A DNA stretch of 64,000 bases from NCBI RefSeq assembly GCF_001983935.1, contig NZ_CP017641.1, forward strand, positions 3,162,001 to 3,226,000. The letters are read 5' to 3'. A program made the position numbers and the translations under genes. The notes beneath the pieces were generated by a model. That model saw only the letters and a program-made list of their open reading frames with translations. It ran no database searches and was not told the origin of the DNA. Positions 18,125-27,389 of this stretch are shown here, one piece after another (positions within the stretch are counted from its first letter, which is position 1; each line of letters begins with the position of its first letter). This DNA is from Fuerstiella marisgermanici. GTDB taxonomy: Bacteria > Planctomycetota > Planctomycetia > Planctomycetales > Planctomycetaceae.

Positions 18125-19907
18125 GACATCGCTATCGAACCTGAAATCGTTTGCTGGGCACCGCCATTCGGTTTCGGTTCTGGCTTATGGCCCGCAAAGC
18201 TCCCTGATCGCGTCTGGTGACACGGGCGGCGAAATTCGTATCTGGGATACTAAAAACGCGAACCAGGAACCCCTGTACCGAGTACTTGCCGGGCATACCG
18301 ACGAAATCTCAATGTTGAAATTCAATGCTGATTCGTCACGGCTCCTTTCGGCAAGCGAAAGTGACCGCACTGTCCGAGTCTGGGACGTCCTCGCCGAACG
18401 GGAACTGGAGATGATCTCGTCCACAAGTTGCAAAAATTTGTCGTGGGTGCCCGGACAGCAAAGACTGATTTTGGCGACCGGGCTCTTGAATCCAGACAGC
18501 GTTGGTGGAGTTGGTTTCCAGACGCTAACGACTGTCCAGTTTCTGGGAACGGAAGCGACAACGATAGGCCATTCGATCGACGGGAAGACGAGAGTGACGT
18601 TAGATTCGCAAGGCAACTCCGAAAATCGTGATATCGCTGTGTGGTACCCCGCCGCACCACATGTGGTCGATGCATTTGGAAAGGGGATAGAGCTGACTGC
18701 CCTCACAGCGGATCGCAGTGGTGCATTGACTGCGACGAAGGACGGATCTCTGGCGTTGTGGGACATTCAGACGGGCAAGGAGACGGGACGGCTTGTAGAC
18801 CGGAGTCTCGTTATAGAGCGGACGAGGTTTCCACGCTTCACAACTCTGGCAATTTCACCCGATGGCAAGTTTGCAGCATCCGCCACAAAGGACAAACACT
18901 TGCAGTTCTGGCGATTGCCGGATCTACCAATGCCAAAGGGGCAGTTGCGGCGATTTGACGTCTACGAAACCGTGCACGTAGTTAACTTTTCATCAGACGG
19001 TAAATCAGTGGCTGCGGGCTGCAGAACGGGAATCAAATACAGAAACCTCGACGAAAAGAGAGTCTACACCTACGAAGACGTGATTAATGTCAAGCAACCT
19101 GTGACCGCATTGGCTTCCACAGGGGACGGCCACGGGTATGCATTTGCAACTGGCCTGCCGCGAAGTCAGAGCAACTTTCTTGCCGTGCAACTTCTACCGC
19201 GCTGGCGACGCAACAGTTTTGGCCGCACGATTAAGAAAAGCCAAGGCCATACTGACGCAATCACTGGAGTCGTTCTCCTGGATAACGACAGGCAGATGCT
19301 GTCCGGATGCCGTGATGGAACACTGCGGTTCTGGTCCGTCGATTCAGGTATGGAGCTCGACGCGATTGACGTAGATATTCCTATCAACAGTATTGCAAGA
19401 TCGCCAGATGGCCGTCGACTTCTGGTCGCTGGTGATGATAGCGCCGTCCGCGTATTCGACTTGGAAACCAAAGTCGAATTGGCGGTGCTTTCGGGGCATT
19501 CATTCCTTGTTCAACAGGTGAGTTGGTCGCCGGACGGTGCATACTTTATATCCGCGGGCGGCGACGGCAGCGTGCGGGTGTGGAACGCTGAGACACTGCA
19601 GACTGTTCATGTACTGACGGGACACGAGGATCGCGTGAACTCCGCCAGGCTAACGAATTACGGACGTTTCGCCGTAACTGGCGGCGAAGATGGTACGGTT
19701 CGCTACTGGGATGTCGTTGCCAGGCAGGAGATTGCCGTGTTTCGCGGACACACTGGACCAGTACTATCTATTGACGTCAATACACTTGGGACCAGAGCCG
19801 TCTCCGGAGGCCTCGATCGCACGATTCGTGTATGGAGCCTCGACAGGGCGGCCTGGAATTCTGTAGGCGACCGAATAGAGCAAGAGCCCACAGAAGAAGT
19901 CCCATGA
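18111..19907 (+). CDS. WD40-repeat protein, N-terminus probably truncated by IS
   Basis: The 598-residue frame holds WD40 repeats from its first residues to its last, with repeat endings such as GEIRIWD, RTVRVWD, GSLALWD, GTLRFWS, SAVRVFD, GSVRVWN, GTVRYWD and RTIRVWS. It is probably one or two beta-propellers acting as a protein-interaction scaffold. The only start is GTG at 18111, inside the right end of the ISAs1 element and without a Shine-Dalgarno sequence. The first four or five residues are IS-derived and the propeller begins abruptly. The original gene probably extended upstream. Its stop overlaps the ATG of the next gene (ATGA), so the two are translationally coupled. Confidence 0.8.
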   Translation: MQSPWTSLSNLKSFAGHRHSVSVLAYGPQSSLIASGDTGGEIRIWDTKNANQEPLYRVLAGHTDEISMLKFNADSSRLLSASESDRTVRVWDVLAERELEMISSTSCKNLSWVPGQQRLILATGLLNPDSVGGVGFQTLTTVQFLGTEATTIGHSIDGKTRVTLDSQGNSENRDIAVWYPAAPHVVDAFGKGIELTALTADRSGALTATKDGSLALWDIQTGKETGRLVDRSLVIERTRFPRFTTLAISPDGKFAASATKDKHLQFWRLPDLPMPKGQLRRFDVYETVHVVNFSSDGKSVAAGCRTGIKYRNLDEKRVYTYEDVINVKQPVTALASTGDGHGYAFATGLPRSQSNFLAVQLLPRWRRNSFGRTIKKSQGHTDAITGVVLLDNDRQMLSGCRDGTLRFWSVDSGMELDAIDVDIPINSIARSPDGRRLLVAGDDSAVRVFDLETKVELAVLSGHSFLVQQVSWSPDGAYFISAGGDGSVRVWNAETLQTVHVLTGHEDRVNSARLTNYGRFAVTGGEDGTVRYWDVVARQEIAVFRGHTGPVLSIDVNTLGTRAVSGGLDRTIRVWSLDRAAWNSVGDRIEQEPTEEVP

Positions 19908-22900
19908 GTAAGACACCAGCGGACCACATCAGCGTGCAGCGACGTTTTATAAATCCGCGCCGAGTCGGAATATGGATCTTTATAACGCTTTTGTGCGCAC
20001 TCACCATATGGCAGTGGCGAGCGCGCAGTGATCACGGGGAAGCCATGCAACAACTGGCCGATGCACTCCGCGAAGTCGACAGGGCAACGCGAACGGAATT
20101 TACGCTCGCCGAGGCAGAAGCAATGCTGAATTCATCTGCACGGGTCGGGCCGATTCAACAATCGGACGAAACGATGGTTGCGCATCGCTGGAGAGGACCT
20201 TTCCGCAGTTACACGATTCGGCTGCGTATTGATGCTGATGGCCAGGTTGTTTCATTCGATTCGGAGTCCATAATCCCGGATCCTGTCTCAACGCAGACCC
20301 TAGCTGACAATCTTTCTACGGATGATCTTGAGATTCGGCATCGCAATAAGATTTTCTCCGACATTGACTTGATGATCGAAACGGCCAAGGTGCCAACTCC
20401 CGGCGGACCAGGTCGAAAAGCAAATGCCCGCGTTCGTGAAATGCTTGCCGGGGATCTCATCGATCCATTTGCACCAGTTGCCGACACGATCGTGCAGTCG
20501 GAATTTGTGAAGCAGCGAATTGATTGGTACCGCCGTCAATGGCTGGATAGTTTTCGCCAACATTCGCAGAAGAAGCCACAGTGGTCGGAACTAGCCGAAT
20601 CGTTTCTTGCTACGGCAGCGGATGAAGTTGGGGCGAACGGATTCAACCGCGCCGTTGAGGAACGAATGGAATCCGCGATCACAGACTTGATCAAGGCAGA
20701 ATGTGACGATCCACTTGTACTTGTCGTTATGCAACAACTGAGGCATAGTGGCCGCCGATACTACTTTAAAGCCCCCGCCGGCCTTATCGATTCATTCTAC
20801 AGTTCCAGCTACCCCGCCAACGTCGCATGGCTGGCTGCATATCCTGGGTTTGATGCAAGGGAACTGCTTCGGCTGCAGGCGATGCAAGCACCGGACGGGG
20901 CGAAGCCCAAGCACGATCTGCTAACCGTCGACGACCCGATCCAGATGCGAATTCTCTATGGGCGCCTTGCGGGAGACACCGACATTTCCCTGCAACATGG
21001 AGATTCAGAATTTGAGCGCCAGACCGATTTGCCGCTCGTGCTGGCGACTCAGAATCCATCTCCCTGGTTGCAGCACATGCTACTGGCATCGATCAAACTG
21101 GCCGGGCAAGATTGGGACATGGCACGGGCCTGTCTGCGGAATGGCTGGTATGTTATGCGAACGAATCCCGAAGCACCCGGGCAGCTTTTTGCACTAAACG
21201 CTTTGCACCATCAGTTTGACGGAGATTCGGTACCGACGAGCGCGAAGGAAGTTGACCTCTGGTTCTCACTAACCACTCAGGCACAGGTTGACTACCCGCC
21301 ATTGTATGTTGCGAACCGGAATTGGTTGTACCGAAAGCATGGCGCTTCCTACCGTCTGATGATGGAATATGCCGAGCGGTGTCTTGCGACGAAGCGTTTC
21401 GACACGGACATTCCATTGCAGTTTTTGCGAGTCATCCAAGAGCTTGCGTATCACGCCAATCGTGACAGAGGAGTCCCGACGCGGATGCGTTCACGCCAAC
21501 ACTATGCAACGCCGTCGATCCATGCAGGTCTGCAGAAGCTGGTCCGCGGCTATGAGTCGCGCACGGACCTGACCTGGCTGAAGCACTACTTGTGTTGCTC
21601 GGCATATCTGACCGGTCAGTTTGACGAAGCGGTCGCTCTCCTGAAGGAATCAGACATGCAGTTGAATCCGGACGTGATTGTGGAGTGCCAGGTGACACCA
21701 CAGGAAATCCAGCAGGCCTCTGTAGACTGGCAACAACCGTTTCAGCCTTGCTTTCAGAAATCGGTCTGCCAATTGGGCTTCGTTGAAGGCGGGAATTCGC
21801 TGATCTGTCTGGACCGAAACGGAGTGGCCTACCGGCTAAACACATCGTCGGGAGCCATTGAAGGCAGGTCGTCTGCAGACGACAACTTGCTCGTGGTTTC
21901 AGCAGCAACGGACGGCCCCAACCTCGTCGCATACGACAGCAATGAAACGGCATCGATTCGAGACCTGAAAACATTCGGCCTGGTCCGAAAACTATCGCTT
22001 AGCGGTGACAACGCCCGGATGTACGCGGTGGCTGGCAGAAAGGAATATTGGTTCACGACCCATGACAACGCTGATGGCAGTGGGATTACGATTACGCCAC
22101 ACCGACTCAACGATGGATCGGCGGAACCGGGCTTCGCAGCACCGCACGTTTACGCGATGCAGTTCGATATCGCCGCCCGGGAACGGCGGATCGCATTCAT
22201 CGGTGTACTGCTAAATCCAGTTACCGGGCAGAATGAAGCACATGCCGACGTGTGGAACCAGGATAGCGGAGAGCGCATACTGACCATTCAGCCGTTTACA
22301 GCAGGAACGGAGCAAGTTGCCATTTCCGCAGACGGAGCGATCCTTGCTGTGTCAGGAGCTGACTGGCAGGCCTATTCTGACACGGGGGGCTGTTTTCTCC
22401 GGGAGTCCTCCGTGAAACTTGTCGATATCAGTACCCGAATTGTGAGGACTGAACTGAAGCATCCCGGCACGGTGTCCACTCTGATGTTTCTTGACGAACA
22501 TAGCCTTCTGGCCACTGGCTGCGCAGATGGTATCGTGAGGCTATGGAATTCAGTCACTGGCGAATTGGTCACCAGGTTCATCGGACATAGCCGAGGCGTG
22601 TGTTCACTGGCCTGGCTGCCTGAGAAGAACAAGCTTGCGTCGAGTGATGAAGAAGGCCGCATCCGACTTTGGAGTGTCGATGGCTCATCGAAACAGCTCC
22701 AGATTTCCCTCAATTCATGGGCATTCGGCACCTTGACCCGAATCGACATGGATCCTGAAACGCAGGATCTGCTGACCGAAAGCAGGGAAGAAGGGGCGTT
22801 ACGGTGGCTCGCGAAGTCAAATTATCAGACTCATCAACCGGCATCCAAGGGCCCTTGGCAATGGACGTCAAAGAACGAGTGCCTTGTGGTCCGCAGTCCG

Positions 22901-23656
22901 AGGGTGAGCAGAGATGAAAGCATAGAATCACAGCAAAAGCCCTGGGCGGTGCAGATTCTGAATGCTGACACCGAGCAGGAAATACAAACCATCAAGGTGG
23001 TCTCGAAGGAATTCGTCAAGGCTGTCATTTTTCCGTACGGCGACTCGGCGGTGACCACCGGAACTTCTGCAACCATCTGGAACTTGCGGACCGGAGAACC
23101 CTGGCCGTGGGGAATCCTGACCGGTCACCATGGCGTTGTCAGTCACATCAGCTTGTCCAAGAACGGGCGACGGCTCGCAACAACCTGCCGCCTGCCGAAA
23201 CCGGAAGTCTGCATATGGGAACTACCGGAGGACTTTAATGATCCCAAAGCAAAGGCAAGGCTCGTTTTACAGTTTGAACCGAAGCTAGCCCTCAGTTACC
23301 ACGAAGGTGCGACACTTTCGCCGAGCGGCAGTGAATTCCTGATCCCAAATTCCAGCAAGTCCAGCCAGCTATGGGACGTTGCAACCGGAAAACTGCGGGG
23401 GGCTGTGGATGGGCGATCTGCTTCGTTTTCTCCGGACGGAACACGTTTTGTAGTTGAGGACAGCGATGTAGGTGCCGTCGTGTACGACACCGTTACGCTC
23501 AAGCCGGTCAAAAGCATACCAGTGTATGGTGGTCGTCCGCACCTTCTGCGTTGGGGGACTGACGGCTCCAGAATCTATTTCTCGGTCTGCGGTGTGGTGT
23601 CTGCGATCGACTTAAAGGCTGGCACCGACTTACTACGCGCAGCACCCGACCGGTAG
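19904..23656 (+). CDS. Membrane-anchored protein with large middle domain and C-terminal WD40-like propeller
   Basis: A 1250-residue protein starting MSKTPADHISV, with one membrane segment (about residues 20-38: RVGIWIFITLLCALTIW). A helical middle region of about 550 residues has TPR-like character (SIKLAGQDWDMARACLRNGW). The C-terminal ~620 residues contain WD40-like repeats, for example GIVRLWNSVTG, GRIRLWSVDG and TGKLRGAVDGRSASFSPDG. The start is set by the ATGA overlap with the preceding WD40 gene; an earlier in-frame opening at 19832 lies inside that gene. The N-in topology is inferred from the Arg-rich stretch before the segment. No catalytic domain is seen. The pair looks like a soluble plus a tethered propeller acting together. 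Function unknown. Confidence 0.75.
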   Translation: MSKTPADHISVQRRFINPRRVGIWIFITLLCALTIWQWRARSDHGEAMQQLADALREVDRATRTEFTLAEAEAMLNSSARVGPIQQSDETMVAHRWRGPFRSYTIRLRIDADGQVVSFDSESIIPDPVSTQTLADNLSTDDLEIRHRNKIFSDIDLMIETAKVPTPGGPGRKANARVREMLAGDLIDPFAPVADTIVQSEFVKQRIDWYRRQWLDSFRQHSQKKPQWSELAESFLATAADEVGANGFNRAVEERMESAITDLIKAECDDPLVLVVMQQLRHSGRRYYFKAPAGLIDSFYSSSYPANVAWLAAYPGFDARELLRLQAMQAPDGAKPKHDLLTVDDPIQMRILYGRLAGDTDISLQHGDSEFERQTDLPLVLATQNPSPWLQHMLLASIKLAGQDWDMARACLRNGWYVMRTNPEAPGQLFALNALHHQFDGDSVPTSAKEVDLWFSLTTQAQVDYPPLYVANRNWLYRKHGASYRLMMEYAERCLATKRFDTDIPLQFLRVIQELAYHANRDRGVPTRMRSRQHYATPSIHAGLQKLVRGYESRTDLTWLKHYLCCSAYLTGQFDEAVALLKESDMQLNPDVIVECQVTPQEIQQASVDWQQPFQPCFQKSVCQLGFVEGGNSLICLDRNGVAYRLNTSSGAIEGRSSADDNLLVVSAATDGPNLVAYDSNETASIRDLKTFGLVRKLSLSGDNARMYAVAGRKEYWFTTHDNADGSGITITPHRLNDGSAEPGFAAPHVYAMQFDIAARERRIAFIGVLLNPVTGQNEAHADVWNQDSGERILTIQPFTAGTEQVAISADGAILAVSGADWQAYSDTGGCFLRESSVKLVDISTRIVRTELKHPGTVSTLMFLDEHSLLATGCADGIVRLWNSVTGELVTRFIGHSRGVCSLAWLPEKNKLASSDEEGRIRLWSVDGSSKQLQISLNSWAFGTLTRIDMDPETQDLLTESREEGALRWLAKSNYQTHQPASKGPWQWTSKNECLVVRSPRVSRDESIESQQKPWAVQILNADTEQEIQTIKVVSKEFVKAVIFPYGDSAVTTGTSATIWNLRTGEPWPWGILTGHHGVVSHISLSKNGRRLATTCRLPKPEVCIWELPEDFNDPKAKARLVLQFEPKLALSYHEGATLSPSGSEFLIPNSSKSSQLWDVATGKLRGAVDGRSASFSPDGTRFVVEDSDVGAVVYDTVTLKPVKSIPVYGGRPHLLRWGTDGSRIYFSVCGVVSAIDLKAGTDLLRAAPDR

Positions 23657-23664
23657 GGAGCTGG

Positions 23665-23704
23665 ATTTGTTTTTTTGGGGGGGGACTGAGCTTAGGAAGC
23701 TCAG
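23665..23704. terminator. Hairpin between convergent genes, with T and G runs
   Basis: A perfect 8-bp inverted repeat, CTGAGCTT-AGG-AAGCTCAG (23686-23704), lies between the ends of the forward WD40 gene and the reverse gene at 23869. It is preceded by T7 and G8 homopolymer runs (23670-23684). No T run follows the stem on either strand, so terminator activity is uncertain. Confidence 0.4.
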
Positions 23705-23868
23705 AACGAGGCAGTTGCTGGCACGTCTCCACGTGTCGGTGACGTGTGGCATTGAACAAACTTCGTGGTAGTTTTCGAAGACACAGGCAGCAGGGGGATT
23801 TCGAGATGGCATCAGCTCTTCAGATCGACTGGCAGGGATGCTGGGTGTCGCCGGGTGTTTGTTTCCGG

Positions 23869-25962
23869 TCACTCCACAATCGTCGCCAGTTTCGCCGTAG
23901 GCAGGCGTCGTTGAATGGTTGCGTAGTATGTCAGCAGCGGCTGGCGTAGACCCTGCTTTGAAAGGTCCTCAACCAGCTGACGATTTCGTAGGCTGCAATT
24001 TGCCACTCGTCGCCATATCCGCATCGCGTCCTCGTGGTCGCCCTGAACGGCCGCAATTGTCGCAATCCGTCCCAGCCACTGAGGAGTTTCTGACGAAGTG
24101 AGACGTGCATTGGCCAAACCGAAGATCGCGTCTGCTTTGCGCCAATCTTTCAAGGCGAGGTACGATTCCAAAAGCGTGAAGTTTGCCTTCCGGCGAACGT
24201 CGTTATCCGTTGTTTTCTTTGCGGCATGGACAAGCGACCGAACGGATCGTTGAGTCTGCTTGATTCGGTTGAGAACCCATCCAAGCGTGGCTGCTCTTGA
24301 TGCATCCGCATCATCAGCAAGCGCGAGTTGTTCGGCATGCGTGCAATGGGCGTCCAGAGACTGTGGTCGTGCCGCTTGAAGCATTCGCCACAGCAGGCGT
24401 TCTTCGGTATGCCCCCATTCTTCGCGTCGGGACAGCCAGCCCCACAGTACGTCCTGGTTTGTGTTGACGTACTTTGCCAAATCGAATGCCATCGACCTTG
24501 CGGCTCCTTCCGATGATGCAGAATCGGCGGGCGCTTCTTTCATCTCTGAAAGCAACAATTTCACCGCTTCAGCATGTCGATCCTGTTGAATCAGGAATCT
24601 CGTCAGATCACCCAACAGCCACCGTCGCATGTCCGCTTTCCCTTTGCCACGAGTTGGTCCAGCAGGCTTGCACAACTCCAGGCCACGTCGCAAGGCGGAT
24701 TCCTGCTCCTTCACCTCGCCCCGACCTCGGAAATACGTAGCTCGTTTCCGCCAGTACTTTGGATCGTCCCTGTTTTCCGGTTCCTGCTCGCGAATGCGAC
24801 CTTCAATCACGTGAGCTCCCGATGCGGCCTGCACCATCCCGGAAAGGTGCAGGTTCAGTGGCAGGTCATTGTTTTGCCGCATCTCGGCCGCTTTGACCAT
24901 CACCGCCTGTGACTCATCAGCCTTACCCAGTTTGAGTAGGCACGCCGCTAGTTCTTCCAGCAATGTGACGGCAAAGAATATTCGGCCTCTTTCGACCGGC
25001 ATACCGACACCCTGACCTCCACCGTAAAGCCGCATGAGTTCATCAGCAGTGACGTTCGTTTCTATCGCGCGACGCAGGAATGCTTCGGCCGGAACCGGCT
25101 GTTGGAGACCCACTAACAGGGACGCAATCGTTCTCTGGTCAGTTGCCTGCGCAGGTCGACATACCTTTGCCATCCAGTTCAATGACTTCGGCATGGCTTG
25201 CGACTCAATAAAGCGTACGGTGTCCAGCGATTTGAGATACTCAATCGACAACGAGGCGTTCTTAGGCTCAACTCGCACTGCGGCTTCCAGTTTCTTCAGT
25301 TCAGCCGAGGCTCTGCCCATCTCAGCAAGCTGTTGCAATCGCAACCGCCGCCAAAAATCAATCGGCCGCGTTGGCTCGAAATGCGTGTCCCACTGGCCGT
25401 CGTCGTCGGGGCCTTTACGATCCGTCGCAGCTTGATCGTACGCACGAACTGATTCCACCCGCGCATCGAGCCACGCGATCAACTGCTCGTCAGTCCACAG
25501 TGGCTGATCGCCGGCTCGATAATGTTGCAGCAAACGGTTGTCCAGCGAAAAGTCATGAATCTGCGGAGCGAACGTTTCCACCAATACCCGAGCAACGTCC
25601 CATGCCTTGTGATCGTCCGTGGCCTGGTGATAGATGCCGTTGAGTAGATGAAGCGACACGTCTGGATTCAGTCGGCGGAGCGTCTGCAGCGCGTCACTGG
25701 CTTCATCGTCGAGCGCAGCTCGCATGCAGATATCGATTTTAATGATCGCCGCACGAGGCGTTTTCGGTTCGCTTTGTAGCAGCTCCGAAGCCCAGTCGAC
25801 CAGATTCTTTTCCTCAGTGACAAGCTGCCGAGCAACGCTGTTGTCAATTTCCCACCAATCGAGTTCTTCGGCGGAAGCATGTGAACTAATTGGCGTGCCA
25901 ACGGGCAGCTGTACGGTCAACACAACTACCGTAGACAGCAAGCATTTCGTTACCGATAACAT
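23869..25962 (-). CDS. Secreted helical-repeat (TPR-like) protein
   Basis: The 697-residue protein has an N-terminal signal peptide (MLSVTKCLLSTVVVLTVQLPVG, cleavage near the Ala-Ser-Ala at about residue 30). A long all-helical body follows, with TPR-like repeats such as ACLLKLGKADESQAVMVKAAEM, AVKLLLSEMKEAPADS and AVQGDHEDAMRIWRRVANC. No catalytic motif was seen. Such repeat proteins usually act as periplasmic or surface scaffolds. It is convergent with the WD40 pair, whose membrane protein also has a helical repeat region; a shared role is possible but unsupported. Start ATG at 25962; the 200 bases upstream have no gene. Confidence 0.7.
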   Translation of the reverse strand: MLSVTKCLLSTVVVLTVQLPVGTPISSHASAEELDWWEIDNSVARQLVTEEKNLVDWASELLQSEPKTPRAAIIKIDICMRAALDDEASDALQTLRRLNPDVSLHLLNGIYHQATDDHKAWDVARVLVETFAPQIHDFSLDNRLLQHYRAGDQPLWTDEQLIAWLDARVESVRAYDQAATDRKGPDDDGQWDTHFEPTRPIDFWRRLRLQQLAEMGRASAELKKLEAAVRVEPKNASLSIEYLKSLDTVRFIESQAMPKSLNWMAKVCRPAQATDQRTIASLLVGLQQPVPAEAFLRRAIETNVTADELMRLYGGGQGVGMPVERGRIFFAVTLLEELAACLLKLGKADESQAVMVKAAEMRQNNDLPLNLHLSGMVQAASGAHVIEGRIREQEPENRDDPKYWRKRATYFRGRGEVKEQESALRRGLELCKPAGPTRGKGKADMRRWLLGDLTRFLIQQDRHAEAVKLLLSEMKEAPADSASSEGAARSMAFDLAKYVNTNQDVLWGWLSRREEWGHTEERLLWRMLQAARPQSLDAHCTHAEQLALADDADASRAATLGWVLNRIKQTQRSVRSLVHAAKKTTDNDVRRKANFTLLESYLALKDWRKADAIFGLANARLTSSETPQWLGRIATIAAVQGDHEDAMRIWRRVANCSLRNRQLVEDLSKQGLRQPLLTYYATIQRRLPTAKLATIVE

Positions 25963-26169
25963 CAGCGACTCCTTGTAGCCGAGCCATCTTAACCAGCAAC
26001 TCCAGTCGCTGCCAGAATAACCACGAGACGCGGTGCAGCTACCGACCTGAATAGACCAGCCGTTTTAGTTTCGATGCCTGAACCCAACTCGCCCCATGAA
26101 CTCGCTGCTGCGGGTTCGCTTACGGGCTGCTGATTTCGTTGTATCGGTGGCATTGTGCCGCCGCCTGCA

Positions 26170-27045
26170 TCATGGGCGCAGGCAGTTTCGGCCGGCGGTC
26201 TTTGCGGCTAGTGTTTGGCGGCTGACGCTTTCCAGTAGTTGTTGGCGGGACTGGTGTTCGGCGTTTTGTTGGGCGACTCCGATGCTCATCGTAACGTGGA
26301 ATGGTATGCCGGCCGTTGATTCGAATTGTGTGCGTTCAACGGATTCGCGAAGGCGTTCCAGGATCCTGCGTGCATTAGTCAGGTTGGTGTTTCTGAGGAC
26401 TACCAGGAACTCTTCACCGCCGTAGCGGCCGACCCAGTCTGTTGAACGGATGTTCGCTTTGATGATCGAGCACACTTGTTTCAGAACGCGATCTCCGGTC
26501 GGCCAGCCGTGGGCTTTATTGACGTCGCCAAAGTTGTCGATATCGATCAGGCCGACAGACAGTGAGATTGAACCGCAGCCTGCAGCCTGTACGTCTGATT
26601 CCAGTTGGCGGTCCAGGTAGCGGCGGTTGCGCACCTGCGTGAGCGAATCGGTGGTCGCGTGGTGCTTCAATTCCATAATCAACTCACGCCTTCGTTTCGA
26701 AGCCGTGAGTTGGCTGGTCTTTCTGGCGGCATTCATGTGCAGCCGACAGATGCGGTATTCGATCAAACTCCACGGGCTGCCGACGAGGCAAAGGTCGTCA
26801 CCTTCTCGCAATAGCTGGGTGGCCGTTACAATCTGATTGTTGTCGGAAATCAACAGTGTTGGCGCGGCGATACATTGCCGACTATCCTCATTTCCCAACT
26901 CATTTATTTCGGGGAAAACATCCCGTACAAGAACATCATACGGTTTCTCGACGTTGCCAGGTTCATGAATTCGTAGTAGCGGCGAAGTGGAAGGCGGCTG
27001 TTTGGAACGCCAGCAGACTTCGATTGGTTCGGGCAGAGAGAACAT
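26170..27045 (-). CDS. Diguanylate cyclase (GGDEF domain)
   Basis: The 291-residue protein has an N-terminal region of about 125 residues of unknown type, a short helical linker (KRRRELIMELKHHATTDSLTQVRNRRYLD) and a GGDEF domain. The catalytic motif reads GRYGGEEF (about residues 203-210), with GLIDIDNFGDVNKAHG upstream for Mg and GTP binding, so it should make cyclic-di-GMP. No RxxD inhibitory site is visible five residues before the motif. The usual final ADxALYxAK element is altered to SVSRQTLAAKTAGRN. It has no membrane segment. The HDOD gene lies 344 bases upstream on the same strand and may belong to the same signalling module. Confidence 0.85.
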   Translation of the reverse strand: MFSLPEPIEVCWRSKQPPSTSPLLRIHEPGNVEKPYDVLVRDVFPEINELGNEDSRQCIAAPTLLISDNNQIVTATQLLREGDDLCLVGSPWSLIEYRICRLHMNAARKTSQLTASKRRRELIMELKHHATTDSLTQVRNRRYLDRQLESDVQAAGCGSISLSVGLIDIDNFGDVNKAHGWPTGDRVLKQVCSIIKANIRSTDWVGRYGGEEFLVVLRNTNLTNARRILERLRESVERTQFESTAGIPFHVTMSIGVAQQNAEHQSRQQLLESVSRQTLAAKTAGRNCLRP

Positions 27046-27389
27046 TGTGGGCCGTTAAGCTTGAGTACTGGTTTGGGTGTCACAGAACTTGTCTGCAGCA
27101 ACAACCCAAGCATAGCACGCGACTTGCCACATTTCTTCCGCGAACAATGCTGTGTCGCGCATGTTGAATATGAGAAACGGCTCAGACTCGTATTCCCGAC
27201 CGAGCATGTTGCAAGAAGGCAACATTCAGTCAGTGGCAACAACGGGTGTGGGGGCAACAGCGCGGAAGTTAGTCATCGCGTAATCGCGCCCGCTCAAGCG
27301 TCGATCGACTGGCCGCCAATTCTAAATGGCGTCGTGCTTACGGCTGACGCTGCGCCGGCGTTGTCAGGCGACATCCGCAGTGGACGCCA
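27046..27389. other. Spacer between GGDEF and HDOD genes
   Basis: About 340 bases. No coding frame with a start context, no repeat and no hairpin with a T run was found. Confidence 0.4.
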
